Below are positions 54,192-62,815 of a stretch of 64,000 nt of DNA, in pieces. The stretch is from Streptomonospora nanhaiensis (GTDB lineage: Bacteria > Actinomycetota > Actinomycetes > Streptosporangiales > Streptosporangiaceae). The notes under the pieces are model-generated. The model ran no database searches. It had not been told where the DNA came from and saw only the letters and a program-made list of their open reading frames with translations. The first letter of the stretch is position 1. Every line of letters begins with the position of its first letter. The stretch spans positions 1,054,001 to 1,118,000 of the forward strand of contig NZ_JACCFO010000001.1 in NCBI RefSeq assembly GCF_013410565.1. The letters are read 5' to 3'. Made by a program: the position numbers and the translations under genes.

Positions 54192-55715
54192 TCAGTAGGC
54201 GGCGGGGAGGACGAGGCGGCCGTCGATGCGGCGGGGGATGGACGGCTGGTCGTCGCGGAGTTCGGGAGGAAGAACGGGCTCGGGGGCGTCCTGCCAGGTG
54301 AACGGGCGGAGGAAGCGGCGGATGGCGGTGGCGCCGACCGACGTGTGGACGGTGGAGGTCGACGGCCACGGGCCGCCGTGGTTCTGGGCCCACGACACGC
54401 GCACGCCCGTGGGGAAGCCGCCGAACACCACGCGGCCCGATCCCGCGCGCAGGACGGACGTCAGCGCGGCGACCTCGGCGGCGTCCTCGCCCTCCTCGGC
54501 GGTGCCGGTGTGCAGGGCAGCCGACAGCGACGGCGGAAGGCGGCGCAGGGCCGCGCGCAGCTCCTCCTCCCCCGTGTAGCGGACCAGGACGGCCAGCGGG
54601 CCGAAGCACTCCTCGGCGGCGTCCGCCGTCAGGTCGGCGGCGGCGACGCCGAGCAGGCGCGGGGCCGCCCAGTAGCCCTCGGCGGGCGCGGCCGCGCCCT
54701 CGGCGAGCACCGCGACGCCGGGCAGGCCGGCCAGCCGCGCGCCGATCGACCCGTAGGCGGTGTGCACGCGCTCGTTGAGCAGCACCGCCGCCGGCGCGGC
54801 GGCGAACCCGGCGCGCACCTCCTCGGCCAGGGCGTCGCCCTCGGCGCCCGCCGGGACGAACACCAGGCCGGGCTTGGTGCACAGCTGGCCGCCGCTGCCG
54901 GTCACCGAGGCGAGGACCCCGGCCGCGATCCGCGCCGCGCGGTGCCGCGCCGCCGCGCGGGTGACCACGACGGGGTTGATGCCGGACAGCTCGCCGTAGA
55001 AGGGGATGGGCTCCGGGCGCGCGGCCGCGATGTCCATCAGCGCCCGCCCTCCGGCGGCCGACCCGGTGAACCCGACGGCCTTGATCCGGGGGTCGGCGAC
55101 CAGCGCGCCGCCGGCCTCGCGGCCGCGGACCAGGCCCAGCACGCCCTCGGGCGCCCCGGCCTGCCGTGCGGCGTCGGCCATGACGCGGAAGACCAGCTCG
55201 CTGGTCGCCGGGTGCGACTCGTGGGCCTTGACGACGACCGGGCAGCCGGCGGCCAGGGCCGACACCGTGTCGCCGCCGGGCACGGAGAAGGCCAGCGGGA
55301 AGTTGCTCGCCCCGAACACCGCCACCGGGCCGAGCGGCACGAGCATCCGGCGCAGGTCGGGCTGTCCGGGCCCGGCGGCGTGGTCGATGGCGGCCTCCAG
55401 GTAGGAGCCCTCCTCCAGCACCTCGGCGAAGTGCTCGGCCTGGGCCACGGTCCGGGTCAGCTCGCCGTTGAGGCGGTCGGGCCCCAGGGCGGTCTCCCGG
55501 TCGGCGACGGCGGTGATGCGCTCGCGGCCGTTCTCCAGGGCGGCGCCGAGGGCGCGCAGCAGTGCCGCGCGCCCCGACCGGCCCATGGCCTCGACAGCGG
55601 GCGCGGCGCGCTCGGCCGCCAGCGCCGCGGCGGCGACCTCTTCGGGCCGCGAGGTGGCGGCCACCTCCTCGACCTGGCGTCCGGTACGCGGGTCGATGCT
55701 GGCTTCGACGGACAC
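54192..55715 (-). CDS. Alpha-ketoglutaric semialdehyde dehydrogenase (aldehyde dehydrogenase family)
   Basis: 507 residues. ALDH features: FGASNFPLAFSVPGGDTVSALAAGCPVVVKAHESHP, NAD(P) loop GFTGSAAGGRALMD, catalytic Glu in YGELSGINPVVV and catalytic Cys in GSGGQLCTKPGLVFV. This sub-pattern (ASNFPLAFS, GQLCTKPG) is that of KGSA dehydrogenases, which finish hydroxyproline breakdown by forming 2-oxoglutarate. Last gene of the cluster, separated from the transporter gene by a hairpin and so probably transcribed from its own promoter too. Confidence 0.88.
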   Translation of the reverse strand: MSVEASIDPRTGRQVEEVAATSRPEEVAAAALAAERAAPAVEAMGRSGRAALLRALGAALENGRERITAVADRETALGPDRLNGELTRTVAQAEHFAEVLEEGSYLEAAIDHAAGPGQPDLRRMLVPLGPVAVFGASNFPLAFSVPGGDTVSALAAGCPVVVKAHESHPATSELVFRVMADAARQAGAPEGVLGLVRGREAGGALVADPRIKAVGFTGSAAGGRALMDIAAARPEPIPFYGELSGINPVVVTRAAARHRAARIAAGVLASVTGSGGQLCTKPGLVFVPAGAEGDALAEEVRAGFAAAPAAVLLNERVHTAYGSIGARLAGLPGVAVLAEGAAAPAEGYWAAPRLLGVAAADLTADAAEECFGPLAVLVRYTGEEELRAALRRLPPSLSAALHTGTAEEGEDAAEVAALTSVLRAGSGRVVFGGFPTGVRVSWAQNHGGPWPSTSTVHTSVGATAIRRFLRPFTWQDAPEPVLPPELRDDQPSIPRRIDGRLVLPAAY

Positions 55716-55957
55716 GGGTGGTTTCGTCCTTTCGCTTCACGTGGTGGTGTGCGGGCGCGCCGGCCCGCGGGCCCCTCAGCCCCGCGGGCCGGCGCTTCAG
55801 CGCGGTGGTGCGGGCGCGGCGGCCCGGGCGGCCCCTGCGCCGCGCCGCACGGCCGCGGCCGGCGCCGTCCCGGTCCCCCGTTCCGGGCGGCGCCGCGCGG
55901 ACGCCCCGCGCCCCGCGCCGCTCCCCCGGTCGCGGCGCGGGCGCGGGAACGCCCACG

Positions 55958-55991
55958 GCCCCGGCCGCCCGTGCGGGAGGGCGGCCGGGGC
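55958..55991 (-). terminator. Terminator after the AGCS transporter gene
   Basis: GCCCCGGCCGCCC and its complement form a 13-bp stem with 8-base loop ten bases past the transporter stop. Confidence 0.7.
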
Positions 55992-56000
55992 GCGGGCGGG

Positions 56001-57452
56001 TCAGCGGCGCGCCGGGGCGTCGTCGCCGATCCAGTAGTCGGCGCCGGGGATGCCGGCCTTCTCGGGGTCGAACGTCGGGTCGAGCCCCGCCTTGCGCTGC
56101 GTGTCGTAGTCGCGCAGGGCGCGCAGCGCGGGCTTGGCCAAGAACAGCAGGCACAGCATGTTGACCCAGGCCAGCGACGCGTATCCCACGTCGCCGATCG
56201 CCCAGATGAGGTCCGCCGACTGCACGGACGCGTACATCGTCACCGCGATCATGACCAGGCGCAGGGCGAGCACCCAGCCGCCGCGGACGCCGGTGCGCGA
56301 CAGGTAGGTCAGCGCGGTCTCGGAGATGTAGTAGAACGCCACCAGGGTGGTGAAGGCGAACAGGGTGATCGCGACGGCGACGAACACCGGGCCCACGCCC
56401 GGCGCCACCGAACTGACCGCCGCCTGGGTGTAGGCGGCCCCGGCCTCCACGCCCGGCAGGTTGTCGGCCAGCTGCTGCCCGTCCTCGGTGACGACGTTGT
56501 AGTTGCCGGTCACCACGATCATCAGGCCGGTCGCCATGCAGACGAACAGGGTGTCGATGTAGATCGAGAACGCCTGCACCAGCCCCTGCTTGACCGGGTG
56601 CGAGACGTCGGCGGCCGCCGACCCGTAGGTGCCCTCGCCCACGCCGGCGACGTTGGAGAACATGGCGCGGCGCACGCCCCACGCGACCGCCGCGCCGACG
56701 ATGCCGCCGAAGACCGAGTCGACGCCGAACGCGCTGCCCAGGATCAGGGCGACGGCGCCCGGGATCTCGGTGGCGTGCACGGCGAGCACGACCACCGCGG
56801 CCAGGATGTAGCCGGCCGCCATGACCGGCACCAGGATGTCGGCCACCCCCACGACCCGCTTGCGCCCGCCGAACACGACGAAGGCGAAGACGGCGGTGAG
56901 GGCCACCCCGCTGATCCAGGGGCTCACCCCGGTCGCGGTGTCGATCGCGGCGGTGATGTTGTTGGCCTGCACGCCGGGCGCCAGCACCGCGTACAGCGCG
57001 ATGGTGGTGACGGCGGCGACCACGGCCAGCCACTTCAGGCCCAGGCCGCGTTCGATGTAGTAGGGGATGCCGCCCCAGAACCGGCCGTCGATCTTGCGCT
57101 TGTAGATCTGGGCGACGGTCGACTCGACGAACGCCAGGGCGCTGCCCAGCAGCGCCATGACGCCCATCCAGAACAGGGCGCCGGGCCCGCCCGCGGCGAT
57201 GGCGGTGGCGACGCCGGCGATGTTGCCCACGCCGACACGGCTGGACAGCGTCAGGGCCAGGGCCTGGAACGGGGAGATGCCCTCGGTGGCGTCCTTGCCG
57301 CCGCTCTTTCCTGCGCGGATCTGGCGGAGCATGTCGGGCAGCAGCCGGAACTGCACGCCGCGGGTGAGCACGGTCAGGGTCAGGCCCAGTCCCAGGGCCA
57401 GCACGACCAGCGGGTTCCACAGCCAGTCGTTGATGGTGACGAGGATTTCCAT
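56001..57452 (-). CDS. Sodium:amino acid symporter, AGCS (alanine/glycine:cation) family
   Basis: 483 residues, about eleven membrane helices. AGCS signatures include GVQFRLLPDMLRQI, SSRVGVGNIAGVATAIAAGGPGALFWM, the AFVESTVAQIYK loop and FSNVAGVGEGTYGSAA. Imports small neutral amino acids with sodium; within this cluster hydroxyproline or proline is the probable substrate. The ATG is placed where homology begins although no strong ribosome site is seen. It lies downstream of the epimerase gene after a palindrome-containing gap. Confidence 0.9.
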   Translation of the reverse strand: MEILVTINDWLWNPLVVLALGLGLTLTVLTRGVQFRLLPDMLRQIRAGKSGGKDATEGISPFQALALTLSSRVGVGNIAGVATAIAAGGPGALFWMGVMALLGSALAFVESTVAQIYKRKIDGRFWGGIPYYIERGLGLKWLAVVAAVTTIALYAVLAPGVQANNITAAIDTATGVSPWISGVALTAVFAFVVFGGRKRVVGVADILVPVMAAGYILAAVVVLAVHATEIPGAVALILGSAFGVDSVFGGIVGAAVAWGVRRAMFSNVAGVGEGTYGSAAADVSHPVKQGLVQAFSIYIDTLFVCMATGLMIVVTGNYNVVTEDGQQLADNLPGVEAGAAYTQAAVSSVAPGVGPVFVAVAITLFAFTTLVAFYYISETALTYLSRTGVRGGWVLALRLVMIAVTMYASVQSADLIWAIGDVGYASLAWVNMLCLLFLAKPALRALRDYDTQRKAGLDPTFDPEKAGIPGADYWIGDDAPARR

Positions 57453-57620
57453 GGCGGACCAACTCTCGGTCGTCCGGGGGATCGGCGGCGCGCGCACGCG
57501 GAGCCGATGGGAGGGAAGGGGGGATGGGGGGATGAGCGGGGTGCGCGGGAACCCGCGGGGTGTGCGGGTTGCGCCGGCAGGCGGTGCGGGGCGGCGGGAC
57601 CGCCCCGCACCGCGGTACCC

Positions 57621-57650
57621 GACCGGCCGCGGCCGCGGCCGCGGCCGGTC
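57621..57650 (-). repeat. 30-bp perfect GGCCGC palindrome at the epimerase stop
   Basis: GACCGGCCGCGGCCG followed by its exact complement, built of GGCCGC units and touching the stop codon. It can fold as a terminator or attenuator between epimerase and transporter genes. Confidence 0.7.
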
Positions 57651-58650
57651 AGAGCGTGAAGCCCCGGGGGAAGGGGTCGCTCGGGTCCAGCAGGTACTGG
57701 CCCATGCCGGTGATCCAGGCGCTGCCGGTCACCGTGGGCACCGCGGCCGGCAGCCCGCCGACCTCGGTGGCCTCGACCAGGCGCCCGGTGAACCGGGTGC
57801 CCAGCAGCGACTCGTTGACGAAGTCGCTGTTCAGCGCCAGCTCGCCGCGGGCGTGCAGCTGGGCCATGCGGGCGCTGGTGCCGGTGCCGCAGGGCGACCG
57901 GTCGAACCAGCCGGGGTGGATGACCATGGCGTTGCGCGCGTGGGAACCGTCGCGGCCGGGCGCGACGATCTGCACGTGCTTGCAGCCGGAGATCAGCGGG
58001 TCGGCCGGGTGGACGGGCCGGTTCCGCTCGTTGATCGCCGCCATGATCGCCAGGCCGGTGTCCATCATCCGGTCCTTGGCGGCCTTCTCGAAGGGGATTC
58101 CGAGGTCGGCCGCCGGGACGATCGCGTAGAAGTTGCCGCCGTAGGCCATGTCGTAGGTGACCGTGCCCACGCCGGGCACCTCGACCACGGCGTCCAGGTC
58201 CAGCGAGAACGACGGGACGTTGCGGATGGTGACCGCCGCCGCCCGGCCGTCCTCGACCGCGACCTCGGCGGTGACCAGGCCGGCCGGGGTGTCCAGCCGG
58301 ACCGTGGTCACCGGCTCGGTGACCTCCACCATGCCGGTCTCCACCAGGACGGTGGCCACCCCGATGGTGCCGTGCCCGCACATCGGCAGGCAGCCGGAGA
58401 CCTCGATGTAGAGGACCCCCCAGTCGGCCTCGGGGTGCAGGGGCGGCTGCAGGATGGCCCCGCTCATGGCGGCGTGCCCCCGCGGCTCGTTGACCAGCAG
58501 TTCGCGGATGTGGTCGAGGTGCTCGACGAAGTACTGGCGCCGCTCGGCCATGGTGGCGCCCGGGATCGGCGCCACCCCGCCGGTGATCACCCGGGTCGGC
58601 ATCCCCTCGGTGTGGGAGTCGACCGCGGAGAAGTAGCGTGCGGCGCGCAT
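57649..58650 (-). CDS. 4-hydroxyproline 2-epimerase (proline racemase family)
   Basis: 333 residues. The two catalytic cysteines are in LPMCGHGTIG (about 89) and DRSPCGTGTSARMA (about 254), with the N-terminal AVDSHTEGMPTRV motif. Both cysteines present argues for an epimerase/racemase and against a hydroxyproline dehydratase, which has Thr in the second site. It converts trans-4-hydroxy-L-proline to cis-4-hydroxy-D-proline (LhpA activity). The ATG is one base from the deaminase stop. Confidence 0.9.
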   Translation of the reverse strand: MRAARYFSAVDSHTEGMPTRVITGGVAPIPGATMAERRQYFVEHLDHIRELLVNEPRGHAAMSGAILQPPLHPEADWGVLYIEVSGCLPMCGHGTIGVATVLVETGMVEVTEPVTTVRLDTPAGLVTAEVAVEDGRAAAVTIRNVPSFSLDLDAVVEVPGVGTVTYDMAYGGNFYAIVPAADLGIPFEKAAKDRMMDTGLAIMAAINERNRPVHPADPLISGCKHVQIVAPGRDGSHARNAMVIHPGWFDRSPCGTGTSARMAQLHARGELALNSDFVNESLLGTRFTGRLVEATEVGGLPAAVPTVTGSAWITGMGQYLLDPSDPFPRGFTL

Positions 58651-58651
58651 G

Positions 58652-59575
58652 TCAGGCCACCGGCTGCGCGGAGGCGAGGTGGTCCAGGGCGCGGCGCACG
58701 TCGGCCTCCAGCTCCGCGAGCTTCTCGCCGGTGATGGGGCCGCGCGGGGGCCGGCACGGGCCGCCGTAGCGGCCGACCTGCTCCATGGCGTACTTGATGG
58801 CCTGCACGAACTCGGTGCGGGAGTCCCAGCGGAACGCCGCGACCAGCGGCTCGTAGAGGGCGCGGGCCTCCTCCAGGCGGCCGGCGGTGGCCAGCTCGAA
58901 CAGGCGGGCGGACTCGGCGGGGAACACGTTGGGGAACCCGGCGAACCAGCCGGTGGCGCCCATGAGCAGCGCCTCCAGGGCGACGTCGTCGGCGCCGGCG
59001 ACCACGGTGAGGTCGGGCACCAGCTCGCGCAGCTCCAGCACGCGGCGCACGTCGCCGGTGAACTCCTTGATCGCCACGACGTTGTCGATGGCGGCGATCT
59101 CGGCCACGAGGCGGGGGGTGAGGTCGACCTTGGTGTCGAACGGGTTGTTGTAGACCATCACCGGCAGGCCGGCGGCGGCCACCTGCTCGAAGTGGTGGAT
59201 GATCTCCGACTCGTTGGCGCGGTACATGGTCGGCGGCAGGCACAGCACGCCGTCGGCGCCGTCCTCGGCGGCCTTCTCGGCCCAGGCGCGGGCCTGGTGG
59301 GCGCCGACCCCGTGCACGCCCACCACCACGACGCCGTCGTCGCCCACGGCCTCGATGGCGGTGCGCGCGACCGCGCGGCGCTCGTCGTCGGTCAGGGAGG
59401 AGTACTCGCCCAGCGAGCCGTTGGGGCCCACGCCGCGGCAGCCGCTGTCGACCAGCCAGCGGCAGTGCTCGGCGTAGCGGTCGAGGTCGACGCGCAGGCC
59501 GGCGGGGGCGGCGGGGTCCTCCTGGTAGGGCAGCGCCGTGGCGACGATGACCCCGTCAAGCTTCTCTTGCGTCAT
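58652..59575 (-). CDS. Pyrroline-4-hydroxy-2-carboxylate deaminase (DHDPS/NAL-family, LhpC-type)
   Basis: 307 residues with the class I aldolase-type TIM barrel: GPNGSLGEYSSL replaces the GTTGE loop of DHDPS, MVYNNP carries the catalytic Tyr (about 142) and VAIKEFTGD the Schiff-base Lys (about 166). Family members of this branch convert the product of D-hydroxyproline oxidation to 2-oxoglutarate semialdehyde with loss of ammonia. GGAG before the ATG. Dihydrodipicolinate synthase activity is unlikely in this context. Confidence 0.85.
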   Translation of the reverse strand: MTQEKLDGVIVATALPYQEDPAAPAGLRVDLDRYAEHCRWLVDSGCRGVGPNGSLGEYSSLTDDERRAVARTAIEAVGDDGVVVVGVHGVGAHQARAWAEKAAEDGADGVLCLPPTMYRANESEIIHHFEQVAAAGLPVMVYNNPFDTKVDLTPRLVAEIAAIDNVVAIKEFTGDVRRVLELRELVPDLTVVAGADDVALEALLMGATGWFAGFPNVFPAESARLFELATAGRLEEARALYEPLVAAFRWDSRTEFVQAIKYAMEQVGRYGGPCRPPRGPITGEKLAELEADVRRALDHLASAQPVA

Positions 59576-59641
59576 GGCTCCTGTTTCCGGTTCCTCGGGA
59601 TGGGGTGGTACGGGGGGCGGGGCGGCGGGCCGGGCGGCGGT

Positions 59642-61048
59642 TCACCGGCGGCCCGCGGGTGTGTCGGCGCCGTCGGCGGTGTCGCCGGCGGCCAGCTCGC
59701 CGAGCCGCACGGGGGCGGCGATGGGCCGGCGGGCGAACCCGTCGGCGAGTCGCGGGTCGCCGAGCAGCTCGGCGACGTTGCGGCCGCAGACGCGGCCCTG
59801 GCAGGGGCCGAGTCCGGCCCGGGTGACCAGCTTGAGGGGGCGCGCCGCCGAGGCGCCGCGCTCGCGGGCGGCCGCGCGCAGCTCCCCGGCGCGGACCTCC
59901 TCGCAGCGGCAGACCAGGGTGTCCTCGGCGAGCCAGGTGGACCAGCCGGGGCGCACGGGGTGGGCCGCGGCCAGCGCGGCGGCGAACCGGCGCCCGCGCC
60001 GGACCCGGCGCAGCGCGGCCAGCGGGGGGCGGGGGTCGCGGCCCACCAGGCGGGCGGCGGCGGCTCCGGCGACCTCGCCCTCGGCGGCCGAGAGCGCGGC
60101 ACCGCCGATCCCGGTCAGCTCGCCGGCGGCGAACACCCCGGGCACCGAGGTGGCCTGGGCGGCGTCGACCCGCACGAAGCCCTCGGCCATGGCGCACCCG
60201 GCGGCGACGGCCAGCTCGGTCTGCGGGGTGAACCCGAAGCCGACGCAGACCGCGTCGGCCTCGACGCGCCGCTCGGTGCCGGGCACCGGGTTCCAGTCGC
60301 GGTCCAGCCGCACGGTGGTGGCGGCCTCGACCGCGTCGGTGCCGTGGGCGGCCACGACCGTGGTGCGCGGCCGGTAGGGCACCCGGTGGCGGGCGAGCGC
60401 GGCGAGGTGGCCGGCGAGTTCGCCGAGCTTGCCGCTGCCGGCCAGGACCCCGCCGGGGTGGCGCAGCCAGCCGGTGACGGGCTCGCCCGCCTCCAGGACG
60501 GCGGTGATGCGCGCGCCGGCGTCGAGCAGTGAGCGGGCGACGGGCAGCAGGAACGGACCGGTGCCGGCGAGCAGGACCCGCTCGCCGACGGCCAGGCGCT
60601 GGGCCTTGGCCAGCGCCTGGGCGGCTCCGGCGGTGTACACGCCGGGCAGGTCCCACCCGGGGAAGGGCAGGGCGCGGTCGTGCGCTCCGGTGGCCAGCAC
60701 CAGGGCGCGGGTGTCGACGGTGGCACCGGTGCGGCCGGGGTCGTCGGCGGGGCCGGTGCGCAGGTGCAGGCGGTGGCCGCCGGGCACGGGCTCGATCGCC
60801 CACACCACGGTGTCGGGGCGGTGCTCGACACCGGGCGGCAGCGCGGTGGCGGGGTCGCGGTCATCGGCGCCGGCGAGGGCGTCGCGGCGCAGGTACTGGC
60901 CGCCGGGCGCGGGCTCGGCGTCGATCACCAGGACGGCGGCGCCCGCGGCGGCGGCGCTGCGCGCGGCGGCCAGGCCGGCGGGGCCGGCGCCGACCACGAC
61001 GACGCGGTCCGTGCGGGCGGCCGGGGCGGCCGGGGTCGTCTGGGTCAT
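59642..61048 (-). CDS. FAD/NAD(P)-dependent subunit of D-hydroxyproline dehydrogenase (HcnB/LhpE-like)
   Basis: 468 residues. N-terminal dinucleotide motif VVVGAGPAGLAAARSAAAAG, LATGAHDRALPFPGW, GVFAAGELTGIGGAA, and a C-terminal BFD-like [2Fe-2S] region with CRCEEV (about 379) and GPCQGRVCGR (about 415). Known: such subunits join a DadA-like flavoprotein and a small ferredoxin in heteromeric amine dehydrogenases. Overlaps the 2Fe-2S gene (ATGA). It passes electrons to the respiratory chain. Confidence 0.87.
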   Translation of the reverse strand: MTQTTPAAPAARTDRVVVVGAGPAGLAAARSAAAAGAAVLVIDAEPAPGGQYLRRDALAGADDRDPATALPPGVEHRPDTVVWAIEPVPGGHRLHLRTGPADDPGRTGATVDTRALVLATGAHDRALPFPGWDLPGVYTAGAAQALAKAQRLAVGERVLLAGTGPFLLPVARSLLDAGARITAVLEAGEPVTGWLRHPGGVLAGSGKLGELAGHLAALARHRVPYRPRTTVVAAHGTDAVEAATTVRLDRDWNPVPGTERRVEADAVCVGFGFTPQTELAVAAGCAMAEGFVRVDAAQATSVPGVFAAGELTGIGGAALSAAEGEVAGAAAARLVGRDPRPPLAALRRVRRGRRFAAALAAAHPVRPGWSTWLAEDTLVCRCEEVRAGELRAAARERGASAARPLKLVTRAGLGPCQGRVCGRNVAELLGDPRLADGFARRPIAAPVRLGELAAGDTADGADTPAGRR

Positions 61049-61314
61049 CGGGGCAGCTCCGCTCCGTGCTGCACGCGGATGTCGTCGCCGTCGGCGACCC
61101 GGCGGCGGCAGGCGCGCACGTCGGGCACGCCGTTGACGACCACCAGGCAGTCGAAGCAGACGCCGATGCCGCAGAAGACGCCGCGCGGGCGGCCGGCGCC
61201 CCGGGTGGTGCGCCAGGAGCGGCGCCCCTGGCGCAGCAGCACCGCGGCCACGGTCTCTCCGGGCGTGACGGCGACCTCGCGGCCGTCGATCCGCGCGGTC
61301 AGGCGCTCGCTCAC
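61045..61314 (-). CDS. (2Fe-2S)-binding subunit of D-hydroxyproline dehydrogenase (HcnA/LhpF-like)
   Basis: 89 residues of HcnA-type ferredoxin: TARIDGREVAVTPGETVAAVLL followed by cysteines in FCGIGVCFDCLVVVNG and RACRRRVADGD. A strong AGGAGG precedes the GTG, making this start secure although longer readings exist. Lies between the DadA-like and FAD/NAD genes, the usual order of the three subunits. Confidence 0.87.
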   Translation of the reverse strand: MSERLTARIDGREVAVTPGETVAAVLLRQGRRSWRTTRGAGRPRGVFCGIGVCFDCLVVVNGVPDVRACRRRVADGDDIRVQHGAELPR

Positions 61315-61391
61315 GGGCGCACCTCCTTGGGCGGGGTCGGGGCGGGGGCCGCCGGGGGCGGCGGCCGGGGGACGGTGGTCGGCGGGGGCGC

Positions 61392-62579
61392 TCACGCGGG
61401 GGCTCCCGCCAGGAGCGCGGGGCGGTCCACGCGGAAGGGCGCGGGGTCGAGCACGGGGTCGGCGCCGGTGAGCAGGTCGGCCAGCAGCCGGCCGGTGCCG
61501 GCGGCCAGGCCGATCCCGGCGCCCTCGTGGCCGGTGGCGTGCCACAGGCCGGGCAGGCGGGGGTCGGGCCCGATGACCGGCAGGTGGTCGGGGGCGTAGG
61601 GGCGGAACCCGCCGTAGGCCCGCATGACGGGCACCCGCTCCAGCACGGGGAACAGGGCGGCGGCCTTGCGGGCGATGGCGCGCAGCACGTGGACGCGCAT
61701 GGTGTCGTCGAATCCGACGCGCTCGCGGCTGGAGCCGATGAGCACGGTCCCGGCGGCGGTGGACTCCACCACGGTGGAGGTCTGCAGGTCGGCGTCGTCG
61801 CTGCCGACGGCGCCCACGTAGTCGGCGTCGTAGACCTTGCGGCGCACGGTGCCCGGCGGCAGCGGGGCGGTGACCAGGACGACGCCGCGCCGGGGGCGGA
61901 TGTCCAGCGGGGCCCCGGCGGTCTCGGCGAAGGCGCCGGCCCAGGGGCCGCAGGCGTTGACCACGGCGCCGCAGGGGATGTCGCCGCCGCTGGTGGCCAG
62001 GGCGGCGACGGCGCCGGAGCGGTCGCGGCGCACGCCCAGCGCGCTGGTGCGGCCGCGGACCTCGCCGCCGCGGGCGCGCACGGCCGCCAGGAGCGCGGTG
62101 GCGGCGAGCACCGGCTGGAGCTGGGCGTCGTCGGGGTAGAGGACGGCGCCGGAGACGCGCGGGGTGAGGTGGGGCTCCAGCTCGCGGGCGTGCTCGGGGG
62201 TGATGTCCTCGGCGCGCACGCCCTGGTCGCGCTGGGTGGCGGCGAAGGCGGCCAGGGCCTCGGCGTCGGTGTCGCCGAGGGCGGCGACCAGGCCGCCCTT
62301 GGGGTCCCACTCGGCCTCGGCGGCGCGCGGGCCCAGCTCCTCGCGCAGGCCGGCCAGCAGGTCGGGCCACAGGCGGCGGGACAGCTTGGCCAGTTCCAGT
62401 TCGGGGCCGGGCTCCTTGTCGGAGACCAGGACGTTGCCCTCGCCCGCTCCGGTGGTGCCCGACGCGGGGGCGCCGCGGTCGACCACCACGACGCGGCGGC
62501 CGGCCGCGCTCAGCGCCTCGGCGCACGCGGCGCCCACGACGCCCGCGCCGACCACGACGACGTCGGGACTCCCCGGCAT
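61392..62579 (-). CDS. FAD-dependent D-hydroxyproline dehydrogenase catalytic subunit (DadA-like)
   Basis: 395 residues of the D-amino-acid-oxidase/DadA fold: PDVVVVGAGVVGAACAEALSAAGR FAD motif at the start, GASGTTGAGEGNVLVSDKE-like segment, and a C-terminal GLWHATGHEGAGIGLAAGTGRLLADLL motif. Oxidises cis-4-hydroxy-D-proline to the pyrroline. First gene of the catabolic operon; GAGAGG lies before the ATG, and a CGTTC/GAACG inverted repeat lies about 25 bases upstream. Confidence 0.87.
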   Translation of the reverse strand: MPGSPDVVVVGAGVVGAACAEALSAAGRRVVVVDRGAPASGTTGAGEGNVLVSDKEPGPELELAKLSRRLWPDLLAGLREELGPRAAEAEWDPKGGLVAALGDTDAEALAAFAATQRDQGVRAEDITPEHARELEPHLTPRVSGAVLYPDDAQLQPVLAATALLAAVRARGGEVRGRTSALGVRRDRSGAVAALATSGGDIPCGAVVNACGPWAGAFAETAGAPLDIRPRRGVVLVTAPLPPGTVRRKVYDADYVGAVGSDDADLQTSTVVESTAAGTVLIGSSRERVGFDDTMRVHVLRAIARKAAALFPVLERVPVMRAYGGFRPYAPDHLPVIGPDPRLPGLWHATGHEGAGIGLAAGTGRLLADLLTGADPVLDPAPFRVDRPALLAGAPA

Positions 62580-62604
62580 GGCGCACCACCTCTCACCCGA
62601 AGGC

Positions 62605-62622
62605 CGTTCATTAAAGCGAACG
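62605..62622. promoter_or_regulatory. CGTTC-N8-GAACG operator candidate
   Basis: Exact inverted arms CGTTC (62605-62609) and GAACG (62618-62622) around an AT-rich centre, just upstream of the catabolic operon and behind the XRE-cupin gene. Candidate binding site of that regulator. Confidence 0.5.
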
Positions 62623-62815
62623 ATGAGAGGCTAATCATGCGGCGTGGCTCACGTCAATGCCCGGTTGGCGACAAGTTTTCCCTGGTGTTCAGGTTTTACT
62701 TGCCCGGAACACAACCGGAATCCGCCCCGGTCGTTCGTCGGGGTGAACGGCCGGTGGCCGCGAACGCGTCGGGCGCGGCGACCGGAGGCTCCGGTCGCCG
62801 CGCCCGGCAGGGGTT

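Noticed and set aside
53893-57462. Leftward frame of 1189 codons across the dehydrogenase and transporter
   Set aside because: Out of frame with both conserved proteins and extremely Arg/Gly-rich.
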